From IMG/VR virus record IMGVR_UViG_3300042876_000519, positions 1-22,002 of that record: 22,002 nt of DNA, one strand, 5' to 3'. Source of the DNA: a virus. Each line of letters starts with the position of its first letter. The stretch's first letter is position 1. Below the pieces are notes generated by a model. The model ran no database searches. It was not told where the DNA came from and worked only from the letters and a program-made list of their open reading frames with translations. This document shows positions 13,118 through 21,625 of this stretch, piece after piece. The position numbers and the translations under genes were made by a program.

Positions 13118-14908
13118 ATGATCCGAATCAAATTCCTTGAGAACGTGCAGCCCAGCTACACCGCTGGCCAGCTGTACGACGTCGACGATTCTTTCGCGCA
13201 CCTCATGGTGTCCGGTAAGAAGGCCACGTATGCGGGCCCACTGCCCGTCGCGCAGCACGGCTCGCTCGGCGGTGACGCTGCCCTGCGCGTGGGCCGCAGC
13301 GTCGCATCCGGTGGGCTGCGCGTCGCCTTCATCGGCGCGTCCACCGAGATCCGGGCCCACCCCATGTGGCAGGTCGATGCGGCCAACTACAGCCGCACCA
13401 ACGGCATCGTCACCGCGGTGCTCACCTACACCCTGAAGGACCAGTACTTCCTGCCGGGCCACAAGATCCGCCTGGCGTGCGATCTGCGCGCCGACGTGGA
13501 GGGGGCCTTCGAGATCCTGACCTCGAGCACGGTGGCCACCACGTCCACCACCATCACCTACGCCGACCCGCGCCCCGACGTGGCGGCCGGTGCCATCGGC
13601 ACGAACGCCTTCGTGCACGACCTGCACGGCTGGACGATCACCAGCGGCTTCCCCGCCTTCGCCAACCTCGGCGTTGGTGGCGGCCTGGACATGGTCGTCA
13701 TCGCCACCGGCTCGACGAACGTCATCCGGGACTGGGACGACGCGCGCATGCAGCAGATCGTCGACCAAGGCCCGTTCGACGCCATCGTCATCGGCACCGG
13801 CATCCTTGGCAACGCCATCAAGGGCTACGGCGCCGGCGCCAACGCCACCTATCAAGGCGTGGTCGCGCTCATCAACCGCCTGCGCCGCGTCTGCGCACCG
13901 CGCATGATCTTCGTCGAGACGCTGCCCCTGTCGCGTGACGTGACGCCCACGCAAGCCGTGTTCACTGCCGCCAGCCGCCTCAATGCCCTGCTGTGGAACC
14001 AACTGCAGCGCGACTGTGCTGACGTGGCCATCATCCCCTGCGGCGAGGCCCTGGTGCAGAACTACTGCGCCTACAACGCGGCCCCCAGCACCGACGTATC
14101 CAACGGCTGGCCCGAGCAAAACTCGCTCATCCTCGACGGCGTTCACTTTGCCTTCGCCGGCTCGCGCATGCGTGGCCTGGTCATCGCCGACACGCTGCTG
14201 CGCAGCATGGGTCGCATCGTGTCGCCCGACATGGGCATGCTGCCCGCCACGCGCCAGGTCGCCACCGCGGCGGACCCTGAAGGCAACTACCACCCGAACC
14301 AGGCCCTGGGCCAGTGGGGCAACGTCGACAGCACCAAGGCTACGCTCACCGGCACCGGCATCAGCGGCGTGGGCCCGGCTGGCGCATCGTTCAACTTCGA
14401 AGCCGGCCGCGGCACCAGCACGGCCGTCGGCGCGCTGCGAACCAACCCCAGTGGCGGCACCGACTGGGTCGTCACCATCGCCGGCGCCGGCAGCTCCACC
14501 GGCTACACCGCCGCCATCGAACTCGCGCCCACCTGGCTGCTGACCGCGCTCAACGCCAGCATCAACCAGGGTCGCTCGGTGGATGTCATCCTTCCGGTCA
14601 CCCTGCAGATCAACCCGCTGAAGATCTTGTGGGTGTCCATCGAGCTGGCCGCCACCGTGGGCGGCACCGAGTACATCATCGGCTCAGCCCAGGCCGCGCA
14701 AGGCCTCTACACCATGGCTGCGCAGGGCAGGGCGATGGACGCTGGCTACAGCGGCCTCATGCGCTTCCCGCGCTTCAAGATTCCCGCTGCCGCCTACACC
14801 GCAGCGAAATTCCGCATCCGGGTCAAAGAAGTCAACGGCAGCGTGGCCTCTGGCCAGACTGTTGTCGTCGTCGGCCCAGGCCACGTGTTCCAAGTGCTGG
14901 AGGGCTGA
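13118..14908 (+). CDS. SGNH-hydrolase-like virion protein, 596 aa
   Basis: Residues 1-45 form a small domain (MIRIKFLENVQPSYTAG, then DVDDSFAHLMVSGK) of the kind seen in phage head accessory proteins. An SGNH/GDSL-type esterase core follows: FIGAST with Ser 75, NLGVGG (183-188), DAIVIGTGILGN (221-232), and DGVH with Asp 340 and His 343. The C-terminal 230 residues are beta-rich, possibly a carbohydrate-binding or trimerising part. SGNH enzymes in phages remove acetyl groups from surface polysaccharides. The start has GGAGG six bases upstream. The gene sits between terminase and portal, where lambda has no such gene. The catalytic Asn is not clear. Confidence 0.7.
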   Translation: MIRIKFLENVQPSYTAGQLYDVDDSFAHLMVSGKKATYAGPLPVAQHGSLGGDAALRVGRSVASGGLRVAFIGASTEIRAHPMWQVDAANYSRTNGIVTAVLTYTLKDQYFLPGHKIRLACDLRADVEGAFEILTSSTVATTSTTITYADPRPDVAAGAIGTNAFVHDLHGWTITSGFPAFANLGVGGGLDMVVIATGSTNVIRDWDDARMQQIVDQGPFDAIVIGTGILGNAIKGYGAGANATYQGVVALINRLRRVCAPRMIFVETLPLSRDVTPTQAVFTAASRLNALLWNQLQRDCADVAIIPCGEALVQNYCAYNAAPSTDVSNGWPEQNSLILDGVHFAFAGSRMRGLVIADTLLRSMGRIVSPDMGMLPATRQVATAADPEGNYHPNQALGQWGNVDSTKATLTGTGISGVGPAGASFNFEAGRGTSTAVGALRTNPSGGTDWVVTIAGAGSSTGYTAAIELAPTWLLTALNASINQGRSVDVILPVTLQINPLKILWVSIELAATVGGTEYIIGSAQAAQGLYTMAAQGRAMDAGYSGLMRFPRFKIPAAAYTAAKFRIRVKEVNGSVASGQTVVVVGPGHVFQVLEG

Positions 14909-14911
14909 TCC

Positions 14912-15325
14912 ATGGCACGCCAAGGTCTCTACACCGACACTTCGTCGTGCACCGCCGCGCGCACCATCACGCGCGATTGGGATGGCACCGGCATCGTCTT
15001 CACCGAGATGAAGACCGGCCCCGGCGCAACGCCCGGGACCAAGGTATGCACCGAGCCCGCTGTCGGCAACTTCGCCGACATCGACGCGCGCACCGACATC
15101 AAGGGCATCAACGGCGCGCGCGCCTTCATGGTCGACCGCGGCACCTGGGGCAGCTGGTGGGTCGTCGCCAACGGCGCCTGGTTCCCCGACGTCGCGATCA
15201 AGAACAGCGGCACGCCCGAAGCCAGCGTCGCCGCGCCGGTCGGTGCGCTAGCGGTCGACGTCGTCGCCGGCACGAACTACAAGAAGACCTCGGGCACCGG
15301 CAACACCGGCTGGACGGCCTACTGA
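14912..15325 (+). CDS. Structural protein, 137 aa
   Basis: The protein is beta-rich and ends with the pattern VGALAVDVVAGTNYKKTSGT then GNTGW, common at the C-termini of phage fibre or decoration proteins. The N-terminal half contains a DWDGTG turn and the GTWGSWWVVANGAWFPDV strand pair. It begins four bases after the SGNH-type gene and is separated from the next gene by a single base, so all three are probably made together. It may form a complex with, or present, the SGNH protein on the virion, but that is inference. Confidence 0.65.
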   Translation: MARQGLYTDTSSCTAARTITRDWDGTGIVFTEMKTGPGATPGTKVCTEPAVGNFADIDARTDIKGINGARAFMVDRGTWGSWWVVANGAWFPDVAIKNSGTPEASVAAPVGALAVDVVAGTNYKKTSGTGNTGWTAY

Positions 15326-15326
15326 C

Positions 15327-15863
15327 ATGGCCGCCCCGCAAACCATCGTCGCCGGCGACACCGTCCGCTGGCCCGACACCTTCGCCGACTACCCGGCCAC
15401 CGACGGCTGGGTGCTCAAGCACCGGCTGGCGCCCCTGGGCACCGGCACGCCGCTGACCATCACCGCGGCCACGGATGGCTCTTCCTTCCTGTCCACCATC
15501 GCAGCGTCTGAAACCTCGGGCCTCGGTGCAGGCGCCTGGACGCTCACCAGCTGGGTCGAGAAGGCAGGCGAAGTTTTCACCGTCGGCAGCCGCCAGGTGC
15601 AAGTGCAGCCCGACCCGCGCAGCATGGCCGCCGGCTTCGACGGCCGCAGCGCCGCGCGCAAAGCGCTCGACGATGCGCGCGCCGCCTTCTACGCCTTCAA
15701 CCCCGCCAAGAAGCGCTACAAGATCGGCGAGCGTGAATTCGAGTTCAACACCGCCGCCGACATCCTGGTGAAGATCCACCAGCTCGAGCGCGAGGTGCAG
15801 AAGGAAGACATCGCCGCTGGCATCGTCACCCGCCCGGCGCGGCGCATCTACTCGAGGCTCTGA
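15327..15863 (+). CDS. Head-tail connector (gpW position), 178 aa
   Basis: The N-terminal 95 residues form a beta domain (TIVAGDTVRWPDTFADYPAT, then DGWVLKHRL). The C-terminal part has a helix followed by the pattern YKIGEREFEFNTAADILVKI then HQLEREV, typical of gpW-like or similar head-joining proteins. It is longer than the classic 68-residue gpW by the extra N-terminal domain. Its stop overlaps the portal start by one base (TGATG), matching the W-B order of lambda. Confidence 0.65.
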   Translation: MAAPQTIVAGDTVRWPDTFADYPATDGWVLKHRLAPLGTGTPLTITAATDGSSFLSTIAASETSGLGAGAWTLTSWVEKAGEVFTVGSRQVQVQPDPRSMAAGFDGRSAARKALDDARAAFYAFNPAKKRYKIGEREFEFNTAADILVKIHQLEREVQKEDIAAGIVTRPARRIYSRL

Positions 15864-17443
15864 TGCAGCTGCAAACACCCACCACCTGGCGCGTGCTGGA
15901 CGCCATGCGCGCCGAGCGCGCCGCAGCCCAGCCGGCACCGCCGCCGCAGCCCCAGCGGCGCGCCGCGCGCCTCATCCGGCGCAGCTATGACGGGGCCAAG
16001 GCCGACCGCCTCACGTCCAGCTTCAGCGCTGACCACACCCCGCTGAACCAGACCCTCGAGTACAGCCTGCGCATCCTGCGCGGCCGCAGCCGCCAGCTGT
16101 ACAAGAACAACGACTACGTCAAGAAGTTTTTCCGCATGGTCATGAACCATGTGGTGGGCCCGAACGGCTTCACGCTCAGCGTGCCCTGTCAGCGCCTCGA
16201 CGGCAGCATCGACGAGTTCGACAAGGCCGTCATTGAAAAGGCCTTCAAGAAGTGGGCCAAGCGCGGCAGCTGCGACGTGACGGGCCGCCTCAGCTTCGTG
16301 CAGCTGCAGCGCCTGGCCATCCTGCTGGTCGCGCGTGATGGCGAGTGCCTCATTCGCCGCGTGCGCGATGCTTCGATGAACGCCTTCGGCTACGCGCTGC
16401 AGGTCATCGACCCCGTGCTGCTGGACGAGACCTACCGGGCCGATTTCCCCGATGGCCGCCGCATCCGCATGGGCGTCGAGACCGACTCCTGGGGCAAGCC
16501 CCAGGCTTACCACCTCCTGCAGGACGTCGAGTCCGCGTTTGGAGGCCGCCGCGTGCGGGTGCCTGCCAGCGAGATCTGGCACCTCTTCCTGCAGGAAGAA
16601 CCCAGCCAAGTGCGCGGCGTGCCCTGGGTGCACTCCGCCATGCTCCGGCTGAACGACCTCGGCAAGTTCGAAGAGGCGGCCGTGATCGCTGCGCGCGTCG
16701 GCGCCAGCAACATGGGCTTCTTCGTCCCGCCGAAAGACGACGTGGCCAGCGGCACTGGCCAGCTGGCCGACGAAGTTATCCGCGATCCGCAGGCCGATGG
16801 TGCCGACCAGGTCGAGCTCGTGCGCGATGCCACGCCCGGCGCCTTCGACGAGCTGCCACCCGGCTACGACTTCAAGAAGTTCGACCCTGACTATCCGCAC
16901 GCCAACTTCGGCCCCTTCGTCAAGGCCATGCTGCGCGGCGTGTCCAGCGGCATCGGCGCCGACTACAACACCCTCGCCAACGACCTCGAGGGCGTCAACT
17001 ACAGCTCCATCCGCACCGGCAAGCTCGAAACGCAAGACGAGTGGATGTGCCTGCAAGGCTGGTTCGCCGAGGGCTTTCACGACCCGCTCTCGCCTGAGTG
17101 GCTGTCGCATGCCTTCCTGGCTGGCCAGCTCGGCACGCTGCCCGTCAGCAAGTTCGACAAGTACGACTGCTTCACCTGGCAGGGCCGCCGCTGGCCCTGG
17201 GTCGACCCGTACAAGGACATGCAAGCCAAGGTCCTCGAGCTCGACAACGACCTCACCAGCCCCAGCCAGGTGATGCGCGAACTCGGCCGCGACCCCGAAG
17301 CCGTCTGGCGCGAGATCGAGAAAGACCGATTGCGCATCGCCAAGCTACCCAAGCGACCCAACGCAGCGCCCGCCCAACCCGCGGGCGCTTCTGCTTCCAA
17401 GCCTGCAAAAGAGGACCAAGGCAATGACAACCAAGACGCCTGA
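15863..17443 (+). CDS. Portal protein, lambda gpB family, 526 aa
   Basis: This is the dodecameric ring through which DNA passes. Diagnostic features are the RSYDGAK and ADRLTSSF motifs, YKNNDYVKKFFRMVMNHVVG, and the QVIDPVLLDE and SGIGADYNTLANDLEGVNYS segments that mark lambda-type portals, all in the expected order. The N-terminal 30 residues are Pro/Ala-rich. The C-terminal tail after about residue 495 is disordered and ends over the start of the protease-capsid gene (20-base overlap). Confidence 0.93.
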   Translation: MQLQTPTTWRVLDAMRAERAAAQPAPPPQPQRRAARLIRRSYDGAKADRLTSSFSADHTPLNQTLEYSLRILRGRSRQLYKNNDYVKKFFRMVMNHVVGPNGFTLSVPCQRLDGSIDEFDKAVIEKAFKKWAKRGSCDVTGRLSFVQLQRLAILLVARDGECLIRRVRDASMNAFGYALQVIDPVLLDETYRADFPDGRRIRMGVETDSWGKPQAYHLLQDVESAFGGRRVRVPASEIWHLFLQEEPSQVRGVPWVHSAMLRLNDLGKFEEAAVIAARVGASNMGFFVPPKDDVASGTGQLADEVIRDPQADGADQVELVRDATPGAFDELPPGYDFKKFDPDYPHANFGPFVKAMLRGVSSGIGADYNTLANDLEGVNYSSIRTGKLETQDEWMCLQGWFAEGFHDPLSPEWLSHAFLAGQLGTLPVSKFDKYDCFTWQGRRWPWVDPYKDMQAKVLELDNDLTSPSQVMRELGRDPEAVWREIEKDRLRIAKLPKRPNAAPAQPAGASASKPAKEDQGNDNQDA

Positions 17444-19442
17444 GCACCCGGCCGCGCGCCTGGCCCGCGATGACGGCCGCGTCACCTTCGAGCGCTCCGT
17501 TTCGCTCACCCGCGAAGCCATCAACAAAGAGGCGCGCACCGTCGAGTTCGCGCTCTCCTCCGAAGAGCCCTATGACCGCTGGTGGGGTCGTGAGGTGCTC
17601 TCCCACGATCGAACCGCAGTGCGCCTTGGCCGGCTCAGTGGCGGTCGACACCCGCTCCTCATGGATCACAACACGCGCGACCAGGTGGGCGTGATCGAGC
17701 GAGCGTGGATCGGCGACGACCGCAAGCTGCGGTGCATCGCGCGCTTTGGCAAGAGCGCGCGCGCCGAAGAGATCTTCCAGGACGTGTGCGACGGCATTCG
17801 CAGCCTGGTCAGCGTTGGCTACGAGATCCACGGAATGGTGCTCTCCAAGACCAGCGATGACGACGGCGATGAATACCTCGTCAACGACTGGGAGCCGTTC
17901 GAAGGCTCCATCGTGTCCATTCCCGCCGACGACAAGGTCGGCATCGGGCGCGAGGCCGAGCAGCAACTGGTCCGCAACTTCCTTTCCCGTTTCAACCCCC
18001 GTGCAGCCAAGGAGCACAACCCCATGGAAACCAAGACCGAAGAAAAGCCGACGAAGGTCGAGCCGACCGCCGCTGACAACAAGCGCGAGGCCGAGCAGGC
18101 CCAGGCCACCGAGCGCCAGCGCGTGCGAGACATCCGCGTGCTGGGCGAGAAGTTCGGCAAGCGCGCCGAGGCCGACGCCGCCATCGACGCCGGCACCCCC
18201 TACGACGCCTTCCGCGAAACCCTGTTCACCGGCCTGGAAAAGTCCGGCGCGCTCAAGCTCGCCGAGCCGGCCGAGATCGGCCTGTCGAAGAAGGAAGTGC
18301 AGCAGTTCCGCTTCGGCCGCCTGATCGCCGCCTGCCTGTGGCCGGACGACCAGACCGTGCGCAAGGTCGCCGGCTTCGAGATGGAGTGCGCCCGCGCCGC
18401 GGCCGACAAGCGCGAAGACGTGCGGGCCGACCGCGCCGGCGCCTTCACCGTGCCGGTCGACGTGCTGACGTCTGCACTCGACATGCGGTCTTCCGATGCC
18501 GAGTCGGCCGCGAAGCTGCTGATCCAGCGCGCCGCCATGAGCGCCCGCCTGGGCCAGCGTGACCTGGTGGTCGGCACGGCCACCGCCGGCGGCAACCTGG
18601 TGGCCACCGAGCTGCTGGCCAGCAGCTTCATCGACCTGCTGGTCAACCAGGCCCGCGTGCTCAGCATGGGCACCACGCTGCTGACCGACCTCACGGGCAA
18701 CATCGCCATCCCGCGCGCCACCGCCGGCTCCACCGGTTACTGGGTCGCGGAAAACGGCTCGCCCACCGAGAGCCAGCAGGCCTTCGACCAGGTCGCCCTG
18801 ACGCCCAAGACCGTGGGCGCCTACGTCGACTACAGCCGCCGCCTGCTGCTGCAGTCGTCGATCGCGGTGGAGGCGTTCATCCGCATGGACATCGCGCGCA
18901 CCATCGCGCTGATGATCGACCTGGCCGCCATCGCCGGCTCGGGCGCCAGCAACCAGCCGCGCGGCATCCTCAACACCTCGGGCATCGGCAGCGTCGCCGG
19001 CGGCGCCAACGGGGCCGCCCCCACCTGGGACAACGTCGTCGACCTGGAGTCGGCCGTGGCCAACGCCAACGCGCCGGCCGGCTCGCTGGGCTACCTCACC
19101 AACACCAAGGTGCGCGGCAAGCTCAAGAAAACGCAGATGTTCTCGGGCACGAACGGCATCCCCGTGTGGCAGGGCAACGAGCTCAACGGCGCGCGCGCCG
19201 AGGTGAGCAACCAAGTGCCCAGCAACCTCACCAAGGGCAGTGCCTCCGGCGTGTGCTCGGCGCTGATCTACGGCAACTGGTCCGACCTGCTCATCGCCAT
19301 GTGGGGCGGCCTGGACATGATGGTCGACCCGTTCACCGGCTCCACCGCCGGCACCAAGCGCGTCGTCGCGCTGCAGGACGTGGACGTCAACGTCCGCTAC
19401 CCGGTCAGCTTCGCAGCCATGCAGGACGCCCTGACCACCTGA
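17424..19442 (+). CDS. Prohead protease-major capsid fusion protein, 672 aa
   Basis: Residues 1-190 form a S78-type prohead protease with His 82 (LLMDH) and Ser 130 (SLVSVGY). A charged, coiled-coil-like delta/scaffold segment (about 201-290, EAEQAQATERQRVRDIR) leads into an HK97-fold major capsid protein (about 330-672), with VNQARVLSMG and the typical C-terminal YGNWSDLLIAMWGGLDMMVD segment. The fusion saves a separate protease gene. An internal ATG at 18024 with its own AAGGAG could make the scaffold-capsid part alone. The start ATG 17424 lies inside the end of the portal gene. Confidence 0.92.
   Translation: MTTKTPEHPAARLARDDGRVTFERSVSLTREAINKEARTVEFALSSEEPYDRWWGREVLSHDRTAVRLGRLSGGRHPLLMDHNTRDQVGVIERAWIGDDRKLRCIARFGKSARAEEIFQDVCDGIRSLVSVGYEIHGMVLSKTSDDDGDEYLVNDWEPFEGSIVSIPADDKVGIGREAEQQLVRNFLSRFNPRAAKEHNPMETKTEEKPTKVEPTAADNKREAEQAQATERQRVRDIRVLGEKFGKRAEADAAIDAGTPYDAFRETLFTGLEKSGALKLAEPAEIGLSKKEVQQFRFGRLIAACLWPDDQTVRKVAGFEMECARAAADKREDVRADRAGAFTVPVDVLTSALDMRSSDAESAAKLLIQRAAMSARLGQRDLVVGTATAGGNLVATELLASSFIDLLVNQARVLSMGTTLLTDLTGNIAIPRATAGSTGYWVAENGSPTESQQAFDQVALTPKTVGAYVDYSRRLLLQSSIAVEAFIRMDIARTIALMIDLAAIAGSGASNQPRGILNTSGIGSVAGGANGAAPTWDNVVDLESAVANANAPAGSLGYLTNTKVRGKLKKTQMFSGTNGIPVWQGNELNGARAEVSNQVPSNLTKGSASGVCSALIYGNWSDLLIAMWGGLDMMVDPFTGSTAGTKRVVALQDVDVNVRYPVSFAAMQDALTT
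18024..19442 (+). CDS. Nested scaffold-capsid product from an internal start, 472 aa
   Basis: Codon 201 of the fusion gene is ATG, preceded by AAGGAG (18009-18014) with a 9-base spacer, in the same frame. It lies exactly where the delta domain begins after the protease. Internal starts of this kind separate lambda C and Nu3. It would give capsid in excess over protease. The site is visible; its use is inferred. Confidence 0.5.
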   Translation: METKTEEKPTKVEPTAADNKREAEQAQATERQRVRDIRVLGEKFGKRAEADAAIDAGTPYDAFRETLFTGLEKSGALKLAEPAEIGLSKKEVQQFRFGRLIAACLWPDDQTVRKVAGFEMECARAAADKREDVRADRAGAFTVPVDVLTSALDMRSSDAESAAKLLIQRAAMSARLGQRDLVVGTATAGGNLVATELLASSFIDLLVNQARVLSMGTTLLTDLTGNIAIPRATAGSTGYWVAENGSPTESQQAFDQVALTPKTVGAYVDYSRRLLLQSSIAVEAFIRMDIARTIALMIDLAAIAGSGASNQPRGILNTSGIGSVAGGANGAAPTWDNVVDLESAVANANAPAGSLGYLTNTKVRGKLKKTQMFSGTNGIPVWQGNELNGARAEVSNQVPSNLTKGSASGVCSALIYGNWSDLLIAMWGGLDMMVDPFTGSTAGTKRVVALQDVDVNVRYPVSFAAMQDALTT

Positions 19443-19482
19443 TAGCTACCACCCCATTGGCGCACCCCGTTGCGCCCAGCCA

Positions 19483-19519
19483 GAGCCCCGCCAGGCCCCC
19501 TGCCGGGGCTCTTCTGTTT
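19483..19519 (+). terminator. Terminator or attenuator after the capsid gene
   Basis: AGAGCCCCG (19483-19491) pairs with CGGGGCTCT (19504-19512), followed by TCTGTTT. It lies between the capsid gene and the next late gene, so it would raise capsid messages over downstream ones. The short T-run suggests it is partial. Confidence 0.55.
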
Positions 19520-19545
19520 CCGCCTCACCTCAAGGATTCAACATC

Positions 19546-19914
19546 ATGAAGATCCTCATCCTCGAAGCCTGCCTGATCGCGACGGCCGGCGCCGAATTCG
19601 CCTCCCACGCCGACGTGGGCGACATCGTCGACGTCCCCAAGGACGACGCCATTTCGCTCGCCCGCATGGGCCGCGCGATGTACCTCGACAAGGCTGACGA
19701 CCCCACCAAGGGCCTGCTGACCGCCAGCGATTCCGACCGCGCCCAGGTCAAGCGCCGCGCAGCCGCCATCGAGAAAGAGCGCCAGCTGCGCGAGCGCACC
19801 GCCGCCGCGCAGAGCCCCGTCGGCATGGCCGAGATGATCGCCGCCGCCGTGGCCAGCGCCGTGCAGTCCGCGCTGGCTGGCGGCCAGTCCACCCCCTCGA
19901 CCCCGGCCGCCTGA
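19546..19914 (+). CDS. Small head-completion or decoration protein, 122 aa
   Basis: The N-terminus (MKILILEACLIATAGAEFAS, then DVGDIVDVPKDDAISLARMG) is a small beta domain of the same type as those at 13118 and 19919. It is followed by a helix (KRRAAAIEKERQLRERTAAA) and an Ala/Ser-rich tail. It lies just after the capsid and the attenuator, in the FI or decoration position of lambda. The precise role is unknown. Confidence 0.6.
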   Translation: MKILILEACLIATAGAEFASHADVGDIVDVPKDDAISLARMGRAMYLDKADDPTKGLLTASDSDRAQVKRRAAAIEKERQLRERTAAAQSPVGMAEMIAAAVASAVQSALAGGQSTPSTPAA

Positions 19915-19918
19915 CGCC

Positions 19919-20107
19919 ATGGCCCGCAAATACATCATTCGCAGCGGCTGCAGCTTCCGGCTGGACGATGGCTCGCTGGCCACCGGCGGCGAAGTCATCG
20001 AGCTGGAAGACGACGTCGCCACGGCCCACGCCGACAAGGTCGAGCCGGTGCCTGTCGAGCCTGCGCTCGACGGCACCGCCCCGGCCGACCAGGCGCCCGA
20101 GGCCTGA
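19919..20107 (+). CDS. Small hypothetical head protein, 62 aa
   Basis: This short beta-type sequence (KYIIRSGCSFRLDDGSLATG, then GEVIELEDDVA) shares the small-domain pattern of its neighbour and of the N-terminus of the SGNH-type protein, with an acidic Pro-rich tail. It starts five bases after the previous stop. The role is probably structural, but its size makes homology uncertain. Confidence 0.6.
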   Translation: MARKYIIRSGCSFRLDDGSLATGGEVIELEDDVATAHADKVEPVPVEPALDGTAPADQAPEA

Positions 20108-20113
20108 CCCGCC

Positions 20114-20398
20114 ATGGCATTCGACGAAGACCTCGGGGCCTTCCTCGAGGACTTCGGCGTCCCCTGCCGGGCGGGCGCCGTCAACTTCACCGGCCTGCTG
20201 GATCAGCCTGACGAGCTGATGCAGCTGCAGCGCGCATCGGCGCACTCGCGCCAGTACGAGCTGACCTACATCACCACCGCCGTCGCGCTCACCCGTGACC
20301 AGGAGGTGACCGTCAACGGCGTGGCCTACACGGTGCGCGAAGCCCCGCGCCAGGTCGACGACGGCGCGTTTTCCCGCGCCCTGCTCAGCAAGGACTGA
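20114..20398 (+). CDS. Head-tail joining protein, gpFII-like, 94 aa
   Basis: A compact beta protein with FLEDFGVPCRAGAVNFTGLL near the N-terminus and a central strand pair (YELTYITTAVALTRDQEVTV) ending YTVREAPRQVDDG fits lambda gpFII and related Phage_attach proteins in size and order. It forms the interface between filled heads and tails. The gene lies directly before the tail terminator. Confidence 0.75.
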   Translation: MAFDEDLGAFLEDFGVPCRAGAVNFTGLLDQPDELMQLQRASAHSRQYELTYITTAVALTRDQEVTVNGVAYTVREAPRQVDDGAFSRALLSKD

Positions 20399-20401
20399 CC
20401 C

Positions 20402-20851
20402 ATGCCCAGCACCGCAGAAGCCATCGCCGCGCGCATTGCCGCGCTGCTCACCGGCGCCACCGCCGCCGGCGCCAACGTCTGGCGCGATCGGCAAGACGCC
20501 TTCACCCGCGAGGAATCGCCGGCCCTGCTCATCGAGCTGGTCGACGAAGAAACAACCCCCCTGGGCGGTGGCCACCCCGCGATCGGCGGCACCGACAAAA
20601 ACGTGCTGCGCCTGGCCGTCATCGCCTGCGTGCGGGGCGATGGCTGGCAGGCCGCTGCCGACCAGGTGCGCTGCCAGGCCCACGCCCTCATCGCCGGCGA
20701 CGCCACCCTGCGCGGCCTCGTCGCCAACCTACGCCGCGACCGTTGCGAGTGGAAGGCCGCCAGCGCCGACCAGCCGTTCGGCTACGCCGCGCAGGTCTAC
20801 GCCGGAACCACGCTTTCCCGCGCCACGGCGCTCGACCTTCCTCCCAACTGA
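20402..20851 (+). CDS. Tail terminator or minor tail protein (gpU/gpZ position), 149 aa
   Basis: An N-terminal helix (STAEAIAARIAALLTGATAA) is followed by strands with PALLIELVDEETTPLGGG, then VLRLAVIACVRGDGWQAAAD, a C-terminal helix and a strand ending in FGYAAQVYAG. This is the pattern of phage tail terminators that stop tube polymerisation and join the head connector. It starts four bases after the FII-like stop and precedes the tail tube gene. Confidence 0.7.
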   Translation: MPSTAEAIAARIAALLTGATAAGANVWRDRQDAFTREESPALLIELVDEETTPLGGGHPAIGGTDKNVLRLAVIACVRGDGWQAAADQVRCQAHALIAGDATLRGLVANLRRDRCEWKAASADQPFGYAAQVYAGTTLSRATALDLPPN

Positions 20852-20866
20852 ACGGAGATCTTCACC

Positions 20867-21625
20867 ATGTACCTCTTTAGCTCTGGAATCATGTGGGCCA
20901 CGCCGCAAACCGATGCGTTGGGCGCTGCGGTGGCCAACCCCACGCCACTGATCTTTGGCACCCTGCAAGACACGGAACTCGACTTCAAGTTCGAGCTCAA
21001 GCAGCTGCACGGGCAAAACCAATTCGCCGTCGCGGTGGGCCGCGGCAAGGGCAGCGTCAACGGCAAGGCCAAGCTGGCCGACATCCGGGCCGGCTTCCTG
21101 TCCACCATCGTTTTCGGCGTGGCGCCCACCGCCGGCATCACCTCGATGGTCTATGACACCGTCGGCTCGGCCATCCCCACCACGCCGTTCACCGTCACCG
21201 TCACGCCGCCGAGCAGCGGCACCTGGGCGGCTGACCTCGGCGTCATTGACAGCACCACCGGCCGCGAGATGAAGCGCGTGGCCAGCGCGCCCACGAGCGG
21301 CCAATACTCGGTCGCCTCCGGCGTCTACACCTTCGCCGCGGCGGACGTGGCCAAGATCGTGTACATCAGCTACCGCTACACCGCCACCAGCACCACGGCG
21401 CAGCGCATCCAGCTCAACAACATGCCCATGGGCTACGCGCCCACGTTCACGGTCGATTTCTACGGCCCGTTCCAGGGCAAAAGCTGCGTGTTGACGCTCA
21501 ACAGCTGCATTGCCGAGGGCTTCAAGATGGGGTCGAAAAACGACGACTTCACCGTGCCCGAATGCGGCTTCCAGGCCTTCGCCAACCAGGCGGGGATCAT
21601 TGGCACGCTGGCGCTCACCGAATGA
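20867..21625 (+). CDS. Major tail tube protein, gpV-like, 252 aa
   Basis: The protein begins MYLFSSGIMWATPQT and carries the LDFKFELKQLHGQNQFAVAV strand region of siphophage tube proteins. The central insert has Thr/Ser-rich beta strands (TSGQYSVASGVYTF). It closes with VDFYGPFQGKSCVLTLNSCI. It assembles as hexameric rings along the tail. GGAG lies nine bases before the ATG. Its stop overlaps the chaperone G start by four bases. Confidence 0.85.
   Translation: MYLFSSGIMWATPQTDALGAAVANPTPLIFGTLQDTELDFKFELKQLHGQNQFAVAVGRGKGSVNGKAKLADIRAGFLSTIVFGVAPTAGITSMVYDTVGSAIPTTPFTVTVTPPSSGTWAADLGVIDSTTGREMKRVASAPTSGQYSVASGVYTFAAADVAKIVYISYRYTATSTTAQRIQLNNMPMGYAPTFTVDFYGPFQGKSCVLTLNSCIAEGFKMGSKNDDFTVPECGFQAFANQAGIIGTLALTE

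Noticed and set aside
12140-14293. Long minus-strand open frame opposite the terminase and SGNH gene
   Set aside because: It mirrors two well-recognised rightward genes in GC-rich DNA, has no family features and is a typical shadow of strong third-position bias.
17253-19214. 653-codon minus-strand open frame opposite the capsid gene
   Set aside because: Its composition (Gly, Ala, His, Val, Asp) is a mirror of the capsid codons, and the rightward product is certain.
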